A DNA stretch of 64,000 nucleotides from a candidate division FCPU426 bacterium (GCA_030041545.1 JASHNQ010000076.1:1-64000); one strand, 5' to 3'; positions 1 through 7,412 are shown, counted from the stretch's first letter. Made by a program: numbers and translations. Notes: generated by a model not told the origin, from the letters alone.

Positions 1-817
1 ATTGCATGACGGGCGTCAGTTTTACCCGGTTTTTCATTGCCGGATGGGGGTAAACACCGTAAAGGGCGATGCCGGGCCTCACCCAGGTCCCCTTGGATTG
101 GGGATAATAGGTGATCAGGGCCGCGCTGTTGGCCACGTGGGTGGCGGGCCGGATGCTGGTATGCCGGTGGATTTTATCCAAAGCCTGCTTAAAAAGGGTG
201 ATCTGCCTCCAGGCGTATTTGGGGTCGGTCCAATCAGCCGTGGCCAGATGGGTGTAAACGCCGGTGATTTGAATGCCGGGTACCCTTCGGATGGCCTCAA
301 TCTCCCTTATCACATGGGCGGTTTGTATCCCCACGCGCGCCATGCCCGTGTCGATCTTGACGTGGACAGCCGTGTTCCTCAAGCCCAGTTTCCGGGCCGC
401 ATAGGAGATTTCCTGGGCGCCTTCCACCGAGCTGACTTGGGGGATAAGGTTATTTTTAAGGAGGGAGAGGATTTCAGGGCGAAGGGTCGGGGTGAGGACC
501 AATACGGGGACCCAGATCCCAGCCTTTCTCAAGGCCACACCCTCCTGAACAAAGGCCACGGCCAGGAACTTGCTCCCAGCCTGAATGAAAGCCTTGGAAA
601 CCGGCACCAGTCCGTGCCCATAAGCGTTGGCCTTGACCACCGGAAAGACTTCGGAGCCCCCTGCGGTGAGCCCAGCCCGCCCTGAGATTGTCGAAAGGGT
701 CGAACCCGTCGAACGGGTCGAACCGTTGGCTAGCTTTTGGAGGGCCTTAAAGTTGGATTGAAGGGCGCTTAAGGAAACTTCCGCCCAGGAAGGAGTCGTG
801 GCAATGGGTGTTTTCAT
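1..817 (-). CDS. alr: Alanine racemase, 3' end outside window
   Basis: PLP-dependent racemase making D-alanine for peptidoglycan in the cytoplasm. The ATG is at 817 and the frame stays open to the window edge, giving about 272 of an expected 370 residues. Visible motifs are the PLP-lysine motif VVKANAYGHG (near residue 57), KIDTGMARVG, THLATAD, NSAAL and VRPGIALYG. Odd feature: residues about 32-52, between the first helix and the first strand of the barrel, are a Ser/Thr/Gly-rich stretch encoded by a dispersed repeat (664-725). The frame is kept and the catalytic motifs are intact, so the enzyme is probably functional. Confidence 0.95.
   Translation of the reverse strand, partial: MKTPIATTPSWAEVSLSALQSNFKALQKLANGSTRSTGSTLSTISGRAGLTAGGSEVFPVVKANAYGHGLVPVSKAFIQAGSKFLAVAFVQEGVALRKAGIWVPVLVLTPTLRPEILSLLKNNLIPQVSSVEGAQEISYAARKLGLRNTAVHVKIDTGMARVGIQTAHVIREIEAIRRVPGIQITGVYTHLATADWTDPKYAWRQITLFKQALDKIHRHTSIRPATHVANSAALITYYPQSKGTWVRPGIALYGVYPHPAMKNRVKLTPVMQ
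664..725. repeat. Dispersed repeat inserted in frame in alr
   Basis: The stretch around CTGAGATTGTCGAAAGGGT, preceded by CTGCGGTGAGCC, matches the repeat at 34976-35021 inside the OmpA fusion gene (CTGAGCTTGTCGAAGGGGT, also preceded by CTGCGGTGAGCC). In alr it is followed by a short tandem of GGTTCGACCC/GTTCGACGG units. It contributes about 20 codons without breaking the frame. Confidence 0.8.
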
Positions 818-862
818 GAGACGGTCATTGTAACAAAACCCAATACGGTTGAGCGGAAGGGT

Positions 863-2257
863 TTAGCGCTCGGAAACCTTGGAAGCCGACTCGAAGGTGG
901 TGTATTCGCGGCGGAAGACCACCGGCACGCTGTCCGTGGGGCCGTTGCGCTGCTTGGCCACGACCAATTCATAACTAAAGCGGGGCTGGTCTTCCCCGGC
1001 CTGGCTGGCGCTTTCCCGGTGGATGAAAACGACCACGTCAGCGTCCTGCTCGATGGCGCCGGATTCGCGAAGGTCGGAGAGCACGGGCCGTTTTTCCTCC
1101 TGGCCCTTTTGGGGCCGCGACAGCTGGGAGAGCACAATGATCGGAATGTCCAGGTCCTTGGCCAGGGCCTTGAGCTGGCGGGAAATATAGGCGATTTCCT
1201 GCTCCCGGTTGTCGGTGCGGATGCCCGCCTGGATGAGCTGCAGGTAGTCCACGATCAAAAGCCCGATACCATGCTCGCGCTTGAGGCGCCTTGCCTTGGC
1301 CTTCAGGTCCAACACCGTGATGGAGGAAGTGTCGTCGATGAAGAGCTTGGTCTCGTAAAACTGCCCCGTGATGTTGACCAGCCGGCCCCGGTCGTGGTCG
1401 CTCAGGTAGCCCGATCGGGCCTTTTGCAGATCGATGCGCGCCACCGAGCAAAGCAGGCGAAGGGCCAATTGCTTGGCGGTCATTTCAACGGAGAAGAAGC
1501 CCACGGGGATCTTTTTTTTCAACTGGTTGGTGCCCATGCAGGCGTGCTGGGCGATATTGAGGGCCAGCGAGGTTTTTCCCATGGAGGGCCGGGCCCCCAC
1601 CACGATCATTTCCGCGGGTTGCAGGCCGGCCGTCAGGTCGTCCAGGTCGTAAAAGCCGGTGGGCACGCCCGTGATGTGCATCTTTTGATCGGAGAGGTTG
1701 TTCACGTACTCGTAGGAGTTCCCGATCAGGTCCTTGATGCTGGAAAAATCCTTGCTCTCGCGCAGTTCCGTGGCCTCGAAAATGCGGTGCTCGGCGTTGT
1801 CCAGGAGTTCCTTGACGGGCATGGAATCCTCATAGGCGTCGGAGACCACCTGGGTGGCGGCCGCGATGAGCTTCCGGGAGGAGGACTTTTCCTTGACGAT
1901 GTTGGCGTAATACTCGGCGTTGGCGGACGTGGGCACCCGCTCAATGAGGGAGGTAAGGGCCGACACGCCGCCGATGGTCTCGAACTCGCCCATGCGCTTG
2001 AGCTCGTTGGAAAGGGTGATGATGTCCACCGGCTCCTTGCGGTCGTCGAGCGCCACGATGGCCTGGTAGAGCTTGCGATGGGCCTCCCGGTAAAAATCCT
2101 CGGCCTTGCAAATAGGAATGACCAGGCGGATGGCCTCGGAGGAAAGCATCATGGCGCCCAAAACCGACTGTTCGGCCTCCAGGTCCTGCGGCGGAACGCG
2201 GTAGTCGGAATGGTTGGGCAGGGGCGAGGGCGGGTTGCTTTTACGGGCGACTTCCAT
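863..2257 (-). CDS. dnaB: Replicative DNA helicase DnaB
   Basis: Hexameric 5'-3' helicase that unwinds the replication fork. The 464-residue length is normal. Residues about 20-125 form the N-terminal DnaB domain (starting PPQDLEAEQSVLGAMM) and residues about 195-460 the RecA-like ATPase. Walker A GARPSMGKTS is at 221-230, Walker B is in GLLIVDYLQLI, and the DnaB LSQLSR motif follows. The ATG at 2257 has a GGAG site six bases upstream. No intein is present. It lies downstream of the rplI/rpsR/ssb/rpsF group, a common bacterial neighbourhood, but is separated from it by toxin-antitoxin genes. Confidence 0.97.
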   Translation of the reverse strand: MEVARKSNPPSPLPNHSDYRVPPQDLEAEQSVLGAMMLSSEAIRLVIPICKAEDFYREAHRKLYQAIVALDDRKEPVDIITLSNELKRMGEFETIGGVSALTSLIERVPTSANAEYYANIVKEKSSSRKLIAAATQVVSDAYEDSMPVKELLDNAEHRIFEATELRESKDFSSIKDLIGNSYEYVNNLSDQKMHITGVPTGFYDLDDLTAGLQPAEMIVVGARPSMGKTSLALNIAQHACMGTNQLKKKIPVGFFSVEMTAKQLALRLLCSVARIDLQKARSGYLSDHDRGRLVNITGQFYETKLFIDDTSSITVLDLKAKARRLKREHGIGLLIVDYLQLIQAGIRTDNREQEIAYISRQLKALAKDLDIPIIVLSQLSRPQKGQEEKRPVLSDLRESGAIEQDADVVVFIHRESASQAGEDQPRFSYELVVAKQRNGPTDSVPVVFRREYTTFESASKVSER

Positions 2258-2372
2258 TGCGGCTCCAAAAAAATTCTAAGTGGTGGGCATTGTATCTTTT
2301 CCTTTTCAAAAGCAAACAAGAATTTATTTTAAATAATATTTTCGTCCACATATCACCCACAGGCAATCCGAG

Positions 2373-2765
2373 TTATCCACCGATTAAAAATTTATCCGGG
2401 GTATTGGCCTCTTTTATTTTTTGAGTTAGTTTCCTCGCTTCAAGTTCTTCCGTATCGTTTCCATCCCCGGTGCAAATAAACGCCGGAAGAAGGCCGGCCA
2501 TTTTTTCATCGTCCAAAAAATCCTTAGGGCTTGCGCCCCGCGAAGCGCGGGCCTCCTCCATGAATCGGTTCCATCCTTCTGTTTTTGGTTGGAGGCCGAA
2601 AAACTTGGCCCATTGGCCCAAAACCTCCTCGTCCTTCGGAGGAGGATTCACGCCTCTTTCAATCTTGCTCCAGTAGCCGGCATCAAGGCCGTTCTCCAGA
2701 CAAAACTCCCGAAGCGTCTTTTTGCTTTTAATTCGAAGGTCATTTACGTAATTCCCAAAGTCCAT
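2373..2765 (-). CDS. XRE-family HTH regulator (orphan antitoxin-like)
   Basis: Predicted DNA-binding protein of about 130 residues. The first 65 residues form a lambda-Cro-type helix-turn-helix (TLREFCLENGLDAGYWSKIERG). The C-terminal half is charged and not recognised. I chose the ATG at 2765 over an upstream in-frame start because GGAGGG lies just before it and the extra residues are not conserved-looking. A double GTATAC site upstream (2799-2814) is a likely self-operator. Proteins like this are often antitoxins, but no toxin gene adjoins it: dnaB lies downstream and a repeat element upstream. It may be a remnant partner of the Panacea locus or a stand-alone repressor. Confidence 0.7.
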   Translation of the reverse strand: MDFGNYVNDLRIKSKKTLREFCLENGLDAGYWSKIERGVNPPPKDEEVLGQWAKFFGLQPKTEGWNRFMEEARASRGASPKDFLDDEKMAGLLPAFICTGDGNDTEELEARKLTQKIKEANTPDKFLIGG

Positions 2766-2798
2766 GATCCCTCCAATGCGAACACCGCTGTGATAAAA

Positions 2799-2814
2799 GT
2801 ATACACCCGTATAC
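2799..2814. promoter_or_regulatory. Likely operator of the XRE regulator
   Basis: Two copies of the palindromic hexamer GTATAC are separated by four bases, so their centres are 10 bp (one helical turn) apart. They lie 34-49 bases upstream of the regulator's ATG. This is the usual arrangement for cooperative binding of an XRE dimer. Assignment by position and symmetry only. Confidence 0.45.
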
Positions 2815-2831
2815 ATTTGATTCAAGGGAAC

Positions 2832-3048
2832 TATCAACTTAAGTCCCTTGTTGTCATTGCGAGGAATGAGCCCCGAATAGGGGCTCGTTTATGACGAAGC
2901 AATCCCAGTTTAAATAAGCCGTTCCAGCGAATCCGGAACCCAAGGCAAAACCACCCATGAACTGAGGTTGCTTCGCCTCAAAATTCGAGGTTCGCAAAGA
3001 CGACACCACACATTAAATTTCCCCTTCGCTTAGGGACTTAAGTTGATA
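2832..3048. mobile_element. MITE-like element with 17-bp terminal inverted repeats
   Basis: TATCAACTTAAGTCCCT at 2832-2848 is repeated exactly in inverted orientation at 3032-3048. The interior holds two inverted, diverged arms: GTCATTGCGAGGAATGAG ... GACGAAGCAATCC, then a reverse-like GAGGTTGCTTCG ... GTTCGCAAAGACGAC. This resembles the GTCATTGCGAG-type palindromic repeat seen in many environmental bacterial genomes. No ORF of note is inside. It fills most of the 375-bp gap between the XRE gene and the toxin gene. Confidence 0.6.
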
Positions 3049-3140
3049 AGTCCCTAATTTAAGGGTTCTTATTTGGGCCGGAATGAAGAGAGGGTTCAAC
3101 AAAGCTGGGCCGGATGCCCACAACGGCTTTTACTGGCAAA

Positions 3141-3575
3141 TCAATGGATGATGTCTTTGGTTTTCTCATCCACTAAGGGGCTCGCCAATACGGCCTTTCT
3201 CAGCCGTTCCACTATGGATATACCCGCCTCGCCCCTCATCTTCAGTTCTTTCATTTTAAATTTCCCGATCAGGTCCTCCACGGGTATTAACCGGGGATAA
3301 TTGCAGTCAAAAGCGGACTCTTTTTTCAAAAAAGGCGCTTCCTCGGGTTTTAAAACAACAAGGGTCCCGGCCGGAAGGCCGCGGTGGGATATGAAAAACC
3401 GCCGTTTTTCGATTTTAGTGGTCGCGTTCACCAACACCAGCAATTCATTGGTTTGGGGGTCTTTATTCAGGATGACGAAATAATGGGGATCCTCGCCGGT
3501 TGATTCCTGGTGGGCAAAGTAAAAGACCGAACCGGGTTTTAAAATCTTGCGGAGAACCTGCGGCGGTAGTTCCAA
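3141..3575 (-). CDS. Putative toxin paired with a Panacea antitoxin
   Basis: A 144-residue soluble protein starting at TTG 3575, with AGGGA eight bases upstream. It begins 12 bases after the stop of the Panacea-domain gene, so the two form one operon. The N-terminal half (VFYFAHQ, HYFVILNKDP, ELLVLVNATTKIEK) suggests an SH3-like barrel as in PemK/MazF RNases. The C-terminal half is basic and helical and I do not recognise it. Panacea antitoxins pair with many unrelated toxins, so position is the stronger argument. A MazF/PemK-type activity is only a guess. Confidence 0.55.
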   Translation of the reverse strand: MELPPQVLRKILKPGSVFYFAHQESTGEDPHYFVILNKDPQTNELLVLVNATTKIEKRRFFISHRGLPAGTLVVLKPEEAPFLKKESAFDCNYPRLIPVEDLIGKFKMKELKMRGEAGISIVERLRKAVLASPLVDEKTKDIIH

Positions 3576-3587
3576 TGCGGCGTCCCT

Positions 3588-4193
3588 TTAAAGCCAAAGG
3601 GACGCTAACTCCGCCTGTTCATCGAAAATTTCCCTGCTCCCATTAAGAAGCTTGGGGTCGATTTTAAATGGATCGGAACCGGCGCGGGGATCCCCGAAGA
3701 AGTCCTTAAAAGACATGGGTTCCCGCGTGGCCGCGTTGTTTTTAAACCGGGACGCGAATTTCGCCCATTCCGGGTAACGGTGGGTTAATTCGGATAAGTC
3801 GAATTGGCCCATGTGGCCAAAATTCTTTTGGGCAAAACCCAAAGCCTCCAAATCCGTTTGGGAGAAAACATTTAAATCAGGTTCGCGCAATGAAAGAAGG
3901 GTGTAGTTGTCCGTGGGCTTGATATAACGGCTCGAATAGGTTTTTTCTTCGCTGGAAAGGAAGTCGGACTGTTCGGCAATGTCCTTAACGGAAGAAGCCA
4001 CGGGCCCGTACTGCATGGCCATATAGCGGTCACCGGTTATGGGGCGGGCGTACTTGCGGAGGTGGTAACGGTCCGCCGCCCAAATGAGCTTAATGGCCTT
4101 CATTTTGTTTATCTTCTTAGCCCTTTCTTGCCTGGCTAAAAAGTTAAGGGCCTGGGTGGCTTTTTTGTAGTCGAATTCCGTGGAGGAGATCAT
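3588..4193 (-). CDS. Panacea-domain (DUF4065/SocA-like) antitoxin
   Basis: A 201-residue protein. Residues about 10-75 carry the family signature: KAIKLIWAADRYHLRKYARP, then a D-x-Y-x-AMQYGPVASS stretch and a following DI. Known Panacea (PanA) proteins neutralise many different small toxins, usually encoded next door. Here the neighbour downstream by 12 bases is a 144-residue candidate toxin. The ATG at 4193 has only a weak upstream purine run. The C-terminal 80 residues are the likely toxin-binding part. The antitoxin-first order matches most toxin-antitoxin operons. Confidence 0.75.
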   Translation of the reverse strand: MISSTEFDYKKATQALNFLARQERAKKINKMKAIKLIWAADRYHLRKYARPITGDRYMAMQYGPVASSVKDIAEQSDFLSSEEKTYSSRYIKPTDNYTLLSLREPDLNVFSQTDLEALGFAQKNFGHMGQFDLSELTHRYPEWAKFASRFKNNAATREPMSFKDFFGDPRAGSDPFKIDPKLLNGSREIFDEQAELASLWL

Positions 4194-4399
4194 AGCGGGG
4201 GCCTCATGAGCGGCTTATCTTAGCAGAAATCTTGGCCTAAACCAAATTTGAGCGGGTTAAGATACGGACAAAGTTCTGATTTTGCAATGGATTTTCCTGA
4301 TCCATATTCGCCGTTTAAACCCGCAAAAGGGTTTCGGTGAGTTTTTCGATGTAAGTCGCCTGAGGACATTAGCCGAAGACGACGATTGCCCGTGGCGAA
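4194..4399. other. Intergenic region upstream of the Panacea operon
   Basis: About 205 bases between the rplI stop and the antitoxin start. It contains a short hairpin (AAACCC/GGGTTT, around 4317-4334) without a clear T-run. No gene or consensus promoter could be assigned; the toxin-antitoxin promoter should lie here. Confidence 0.4.
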
Positions 4400-4843
4400 T
4401 TAAAGCTTCGCGACTTCCACGCGCAGGGGGGCGGTCACTTCGGTGTGCAGTTTGATTTTCACGTCGTGGCTGCCAACGAGGCGGATGGGTTCGTCCAGGA
4501 TGATTTGCTTTTTGTCGATTTGGAACCCCTTTTGATGAAGGGCCTCGGCCACTTCCGCCGAGGTGATGGAACCGAAAAGCCGGCCTTCCTCCCCCGCCTT
4601 GTGGCGCAAGGTGAGGGTGGTTCCTTTGATCTTGGCGGCCAGGGCTTGGGCGTCCTCCTTTTCCTTGGCTTTACGGCGCTCATGGGCCTTTTTATCCTCT
4701 TCATACTGCTTCATGGTCCCTCCCGTGGCTTCCACGGCCAGGCCGTTGGGGATGAGGAAGTTGCGGGCATAGCCTTCCTTCACTTCCAACAGCTCGCCCT
4801 TTTTTCCTATCTTGGGGACGTCATTCTTCAGCAATACCTTCAT
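4400..4843 (-). CDS. rplI: 50S ribosomal protein L9
   Basis: Ribosomal large-subunit protein of 147 residues, the usual length. The N-terminal domain has the L9 signature (MKVLLKNDVPKIGKKGE, then a GYARNFLIPNGLA stretch), followed by the long charged helix and a C-terminal RNA-binding domain. I placed the start at ATG 4843, preceded by AAGGAAA, because this is the conserved N-terminus; an upstream in-frame ATG adds 14 unlike residues. It ends the rpsF-ssb-rpsR-DUF2232-rplI series on the minus strand. Confidence 0.97.
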   Translation of the reverse strand: MKVLLKNDVPKIGKKGELLEVKEGYARNFLIPNGLAVEATGGTMKQYEEDKKAHERRKAKEKEDAQALAAKIKGTTLTLRHKAGEEGRLFGSITSAEVAEALHQKGFQIDKKQIILDEPIRLVGSHDVKIKLHTEVTAPLRVEVAKL

Positions 4844-4899
4844 GGCGTTTCCTTTTGCTTCTACTCCTGATTGCCTGGAATTCAAGAGTAAGTTTGAGT

Positions 4900-4990
4900 T
4901 CGCAGTTTCAAGTTATGAGTTTCGCAAGCTTTTGAACCGAAGGTTCAAAAGCATTCATTAACTCAAAACTAAAACCTCAACACTTATAAC
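4900..4990. repeat. Intergenic hairpin plus AACTCAAAACT repeat
   Basis: A perfect hairpin (GCTTTTGAACC, GAA loop, GGTTCAAAAGC; about 4928-4952) is flanked by degenerate AACTCAAAACT/AGTTTGAGTT units. The same combination recurs near 31306-31590 and a related one near 47570-47625. It sits just downstream of the DUF2232 gene and could serve as a 3' processing or termination structure. Confidence 0.5.
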
Positions 4991-4996
4991 TATCTT

Positions 4997-5764
4997 TTAG
5001 GAGGCTATCTCCGGCCGGGACGTTTTGATCTTCCGGAAGTCGAACCAGATGTCCAGGACGCCCAGGGCGCAAACCGCGTCCAGTGGAAGCTGCACTAAAA
5101 TCAGGTAACTCAAGACCCGCAGGGTGGCCGGCAGCCGCCACTTATGCAGGAAAAAGGAAACGATGCAGAACCCGCCCAGCACGTAGACCACGAAGAAGAA
5201 AAACAGGAGGTTGCTGCCCAAAATGTCCATCCAGCCATGGTCCTTGGCTGCGATTTTCAGGATCCCCGCGACGATCAACCCGAAAACCAGGGGTTCGGGA
5301 ATCACCCACTCCCGAAACGCCATGGCCTTGGGGACCCGCGGAGTGACGCGGGAAAGGATGAGGGAAAAGACGTAATAGGCCAAAAGCCCGCCCACCAGGC
5401 AGCCGGCTAAAACCCAGCCCGGCAGGAGGTCGTAAAAGTATTTTTGATAGTCGTCCTTGAAGCCGTCCAGCTTGTCCGCCGCCACCCCCATTTTAAGGGC
5501 GGCCTCACGGTCCGTCTTCCATTCTTCCTCGAAGTGCCGGGGTTCGAAATACTGTTGGAAGGATACCCAAGGGAATTTCGACGCGTCGTCCCGGCCCAGG
5601 ATGAACAACGCCGTGACCAAGAGAAGAAGTGTCCCAAAACCGGTCAACACCACCGAACGGGGCTTGAACCCCCGCAGGAGGGCCCAGGAGGAAGTCAGCC
5701 CGGCCGCTCCGAAAAAAAGCAGGGCCAATGCCAACTGCAAAAGGGTTACCAACAGCGCGTCCAC
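4997..5764 (-). CDS. DUF2232 (YybS-like) integral membrane protein
   Basis: A 255-residue polytopic membrane protein. Hydrophobic segments lie near residues 3-25, 38-57, 115-140, 155-170, 185-207 and 217-240. The C-terminal half (PEPLVFGLIVAGILKIAA, then segments running to DIWFDFRK) fits the DUF2232 family, whose genes often lie between rpsR and rplI as here. Family function is not established. The region around residues 60-110 is a hydrophilic loop. The GTG at 5764 is the first plausible start and lies 22 bases after the rpsR stop, so it is co-transcribed with the ribosomal genes. Confidence 0.75.
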   Translation of the reverse strand: MDALLVTLLQLALALLFFGAAGLTSSWALLRGFKPRSVVLTGFGTLLLLVTALFILGRDDASKFPWVSFQQYFEPRHFEEEWKTDREAALKMGVAADKLDGFKDDYQKYFYDLLPGWVLAGCLVGGLLAYYVFSLILSRVTPRVPKAMAFREWVIPEPLVFGLIVAGILKIAAKDHGWMDILGSNLLFFFFVVYVLGGFCIVSFFLHKWRLPATLRVLSYLILVQLPLDAVCALGVLDIWFDFRKIKTSRPEIAS

Positions 5765-5786
5765 CGGAAAGTCCCTTCCTTGAAAT

Positions 5787-6101
5787 TTAAGGATTCGCGA
5801 ATGGCAGCAGGGCGATGTTGCGGGCCCGCTTGATGGCCTTGGTCAATTCCCGCTGGTGGCTGGCGCAGGTGCCCGTCATGCGGCTGGGGACGATCTTGCC
5901 CCTCTCGCTCACGAAGGACCGGATTCTATTGAAATCCTTGTAATCGATGGCCACCACCTTTTCCGCGCAAAAGCGGCAGGACTTGCGGCGTGGCCGGCGG
6001 AAACGGCCTCCCCGGCCTTCGCCCCCTTCGCGGCCTCCCTCGCGGGGTCCTTCCCGGTGTCCTTCCGTACGGGGTTTGAATTCCTTCTTTGGCTCTTCCA
6101 T
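5787..6101 (-). CDS. rpsR: 30S ribosomal protein S18
   Basis: Small-subunit protein that pairs with S6 on the platform. It has 104 residues; the conserved core starts at [10 protein letters not shown] (about residue 39) and contains [18 protein letters not shown] and the [19 protein letters not shown] segment. The N-terminal 38 residues are an Arg/Gly/Glu-rich extension, probably disordered. Cysteines in CRFC plus the later TC could bind zinc as in some S18 proteins. ATG 6101 has GGAGAAG immediately upstream. Confidence 0.97.
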   Translation of the reverse strand: MEEPKKEFKPRTEGHREGPREGGREGGEGRGGRFRRPRRKSCRFCAEKVVAIDYKDFNRIRSFVSERGKIVPSRMTGTCASHQRELTKAIKRARNIALLPFANP

Positions 6102-6120
6102 TTTCTTCTCCTTGGTTAAG

Positions 6121-6156
6121 TTCAGGTGTCAGGTACCAGGTGTCAGGTTTCAGTAA
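6121..6156. repeat. Short GGTGTCA/CAGGT tandem repeat
   Basis: CAGGTGTCAGG, TACCAGG, TGTCAGG and TTTCAG units run head to tail between ssb and rpsR. A second short copy (AGGTGTCAGGTGTCAGC) lies just after fbaB at 14260-14277. It is non-coding. Confidence 0.55.
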
Positions 6157-6167
6157 ACCCCTAAAAC

Positions 6168-6593
6168 TCAGAACGGTATATCCTCTTCGCTTCCGGAAGC
6201 GGCGGGCCCTTGGGGCGCACCCTCGTCCTCCATGGCCTCATGGCCGCCCTCCACCGGTCCCTTGCCCCGGTTGAGGAACTGGATGCGTTCCGCCACCACT
6301 TCCATGATGCTCCGTTTTTGTTTGTCCTCGGTTTCCCAAGTGCGGCTCTGCAGCCGGCCTTCCACGAAAAGGGGGTCGCCCTTCTTCAGGTACTCGCCCG
6401 CGGCCTCGGCCTGCTTGCGCCAAACCACCACGGTCACGAAACAGACGTCCTCTTTCTTCTCGCCCGATTGCAGTTGGTAAACGCGATTGATGGCCATTCT
6501 AAGATTTGCCACGGGCGCCCCGCCGGCCGTGTACCTCAACTCCGGGTCCTTGGTGAGGTTTCCCATCAGGAATACTTTGTTGAAATTAGGCAT
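6168..6593 (-). CDS. ssb: Single-stranded DNA-binding protein
   Basis: Tetrameric ssDNA-binding protein for replication and repair, 141 residues. The OB fold occupies residues 1-108 (NKVFLMGNLTKDPELRYT, FVTVVVWRKQAE, GDPLFVEGRLQSRTW). A short acidic, Gly/Pro-rich tail ends in EEDIPF, the conserved tip that binds partner proteins. ATG 6593 follows GGAGGGACGAT. Between rpsF and ssb lies a hairpin with a T-run (6606-6627) that may set the amount of readthrough. Confidence 0.97.
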   Translation of the reverse strand: MPNFNKVFLMGNLTKDPELRYTAGGAPVANLRMAINRVYQLQSGEKKEDVCFVTVVVWRKQAEAAGEYLKKGDPLFVEGRLQSRTWETEDKQKRSIMEVVAERIQFLNRGKGPVEGGHEAMEDEGAPQGPAASGSEEDIPF

Positions 6594-6605
6594 ATCGTCC
6601 CTCCG

Positions 6606-6667
6606 AAAAAAGGGCTATCAACCCTTTAGTCGTAAAATTTTGTATGAACCTACGAAAATTTTCCGAC
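6606..6667 (-). promoter_or_regulatory. rpsF-ssb intercistronic hairpins (possible attenuator)
   Basis: On the minus strand AAAGGG, a 7-base loop and CCCTTTTTT (6606-6627) form a small terminator-like stem ending 12 bases before ssb. Just upstream, GTCGTAAAATTTT (6629-6641) pairs with AAAATTTTCCGAC (6655-6667) with one mismatch. The pair could attenuate transcription into ssb or be a processing site. Confidence 0.4.
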
Positions 6668-6747
6668 CAAAAGGACCGGATACTATTACCTAAAAGTTCA
6701 CATTTTAATTTGAGCACAAGCTCCCCCTTTGGATCCTTCCATTCGGG

Positions 6748-7206
6748 TTAGGGGTTGGTATCGGACACGTGGGCCGAAGGGGCCGGGGCCGCGGATTCCG
6801 GCGGTTTGGGGGCCGAGGGCCGGGGCGCCCCCGGGCGTTGACCGGCGCCTTCCGCCGCGGGCGGGCGGACGCCGCCCGTGCGGACCGGTTTCACCTTGGC
6901 CTTCAAGTGGCTGATGGTATCCTTGACGACGGAGAACTTGATGACCTTTTCCATCAGGCGCAGGTTGCGGGCGATTTCCGCCACGGTCTCAGGCGAAACC
7001 GACACGTGGTAAAACACGTAATGGCCCTCGCGGTGCTTTTTGACCATATAGGCCAGGCGGCGCTTGCCCCAATCGTCCTTTTTTAGGATGGTCCCCTTGG
7101 CGTCACCCACGATCTGTTCGACCTTGGCGCCGACCGCGGCCATTTCCTCGGCCGTCGAATTGGGGTCCAGTATGTAAATGATGTCGTATTTCAAAAGGTT
7201 CGGCAT
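6748..7206 (-). CDS. rpsF: 30S ribosomal protein S6
   Basis: Small-subunit platform protein and S18 partner. The ferredoxin-like core is residues 1-95 (MPNLLKYDIIYILDP, GKRRLAYMVKKHREGHYVFY, ETVAEIARNLRLMEKVIKF). The tail from about residue 110 is Pro/Ala-rich and longer than in E. coli; total length is 152. The start is ATG 7206, preceded by GAGGAGG at normal spacing; the frame is open further upstream but without S6 similarity. It is the first gene of the rpsF-ssb-rpsR-DUF2232-rplI series. Confidence 0.96.
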   Translation of the reverse strand: MPNLLKYDIIYILDPNSTAEEMAAVGAKVEQIVGDAKGTILKKDDWGKRRLAYMVKKHREGHYVFYHVSVSPETVAEIARNLRLMEKVIKFSVVKDTISHLKAKVKPVRTGGVRPPAAEGAGQRPGAPRPSAPKPPESAAPAPSAHVSDTNP

Positions 7207-7216
7207 TGAACTTTTC

Positions 7217-7259
7217 CTCCTCTTGGATTCTCCCCCGCCGGGGGAGATGGTTCCCCCGG
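7217..7259 (-). promoter_or_regulatory. rpsF leader with two mutually exclusive hairpins
   Basis: Upstream of rpsF, CCGGGGGA (7252-7259) can pair with TCCCCCGG (7238-7245), while CTCCCCC (7240-7246) can instead pair with GGGGGAG (7230-7236). The two stems share bases and cannot coexist. The second lies directly before the ribosome binding site. Many bacteria autoregulate rpsF through an S6:S18-binding leader; whether this is a variant of it is inference. Confidence 0.4.
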
Positions 7260-7412
7260 TCTTTCTTGAAGGGAACAAGGTTCCGGCGAAGGGCTGAGCG
7301 CCGATGGCGGGAACAAGCCGTGAAGCGCGCCTCGCAAAGGAAGATCCCACTTCAACGGGGAGTGAAGTATAGGCCCCGGAAGTTTTGTTGGCAATATGAA
7401 AATGGCGGGGTT

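Noticed and set aside
1019-2332. 437-residue plus-strand ORF opposite dnaB
   Set aside because: It is an antisense shadow of dnaB, whose motifs are complete on the minus strand.
2371-2381. TTATCCACC resembling a DnaA box near dnaB
   Set aside because: A single copy that coincides with the stop codon of the XRE gene; no cluster of boxes or AT-rich unwinding region, so no evidence for an origin.
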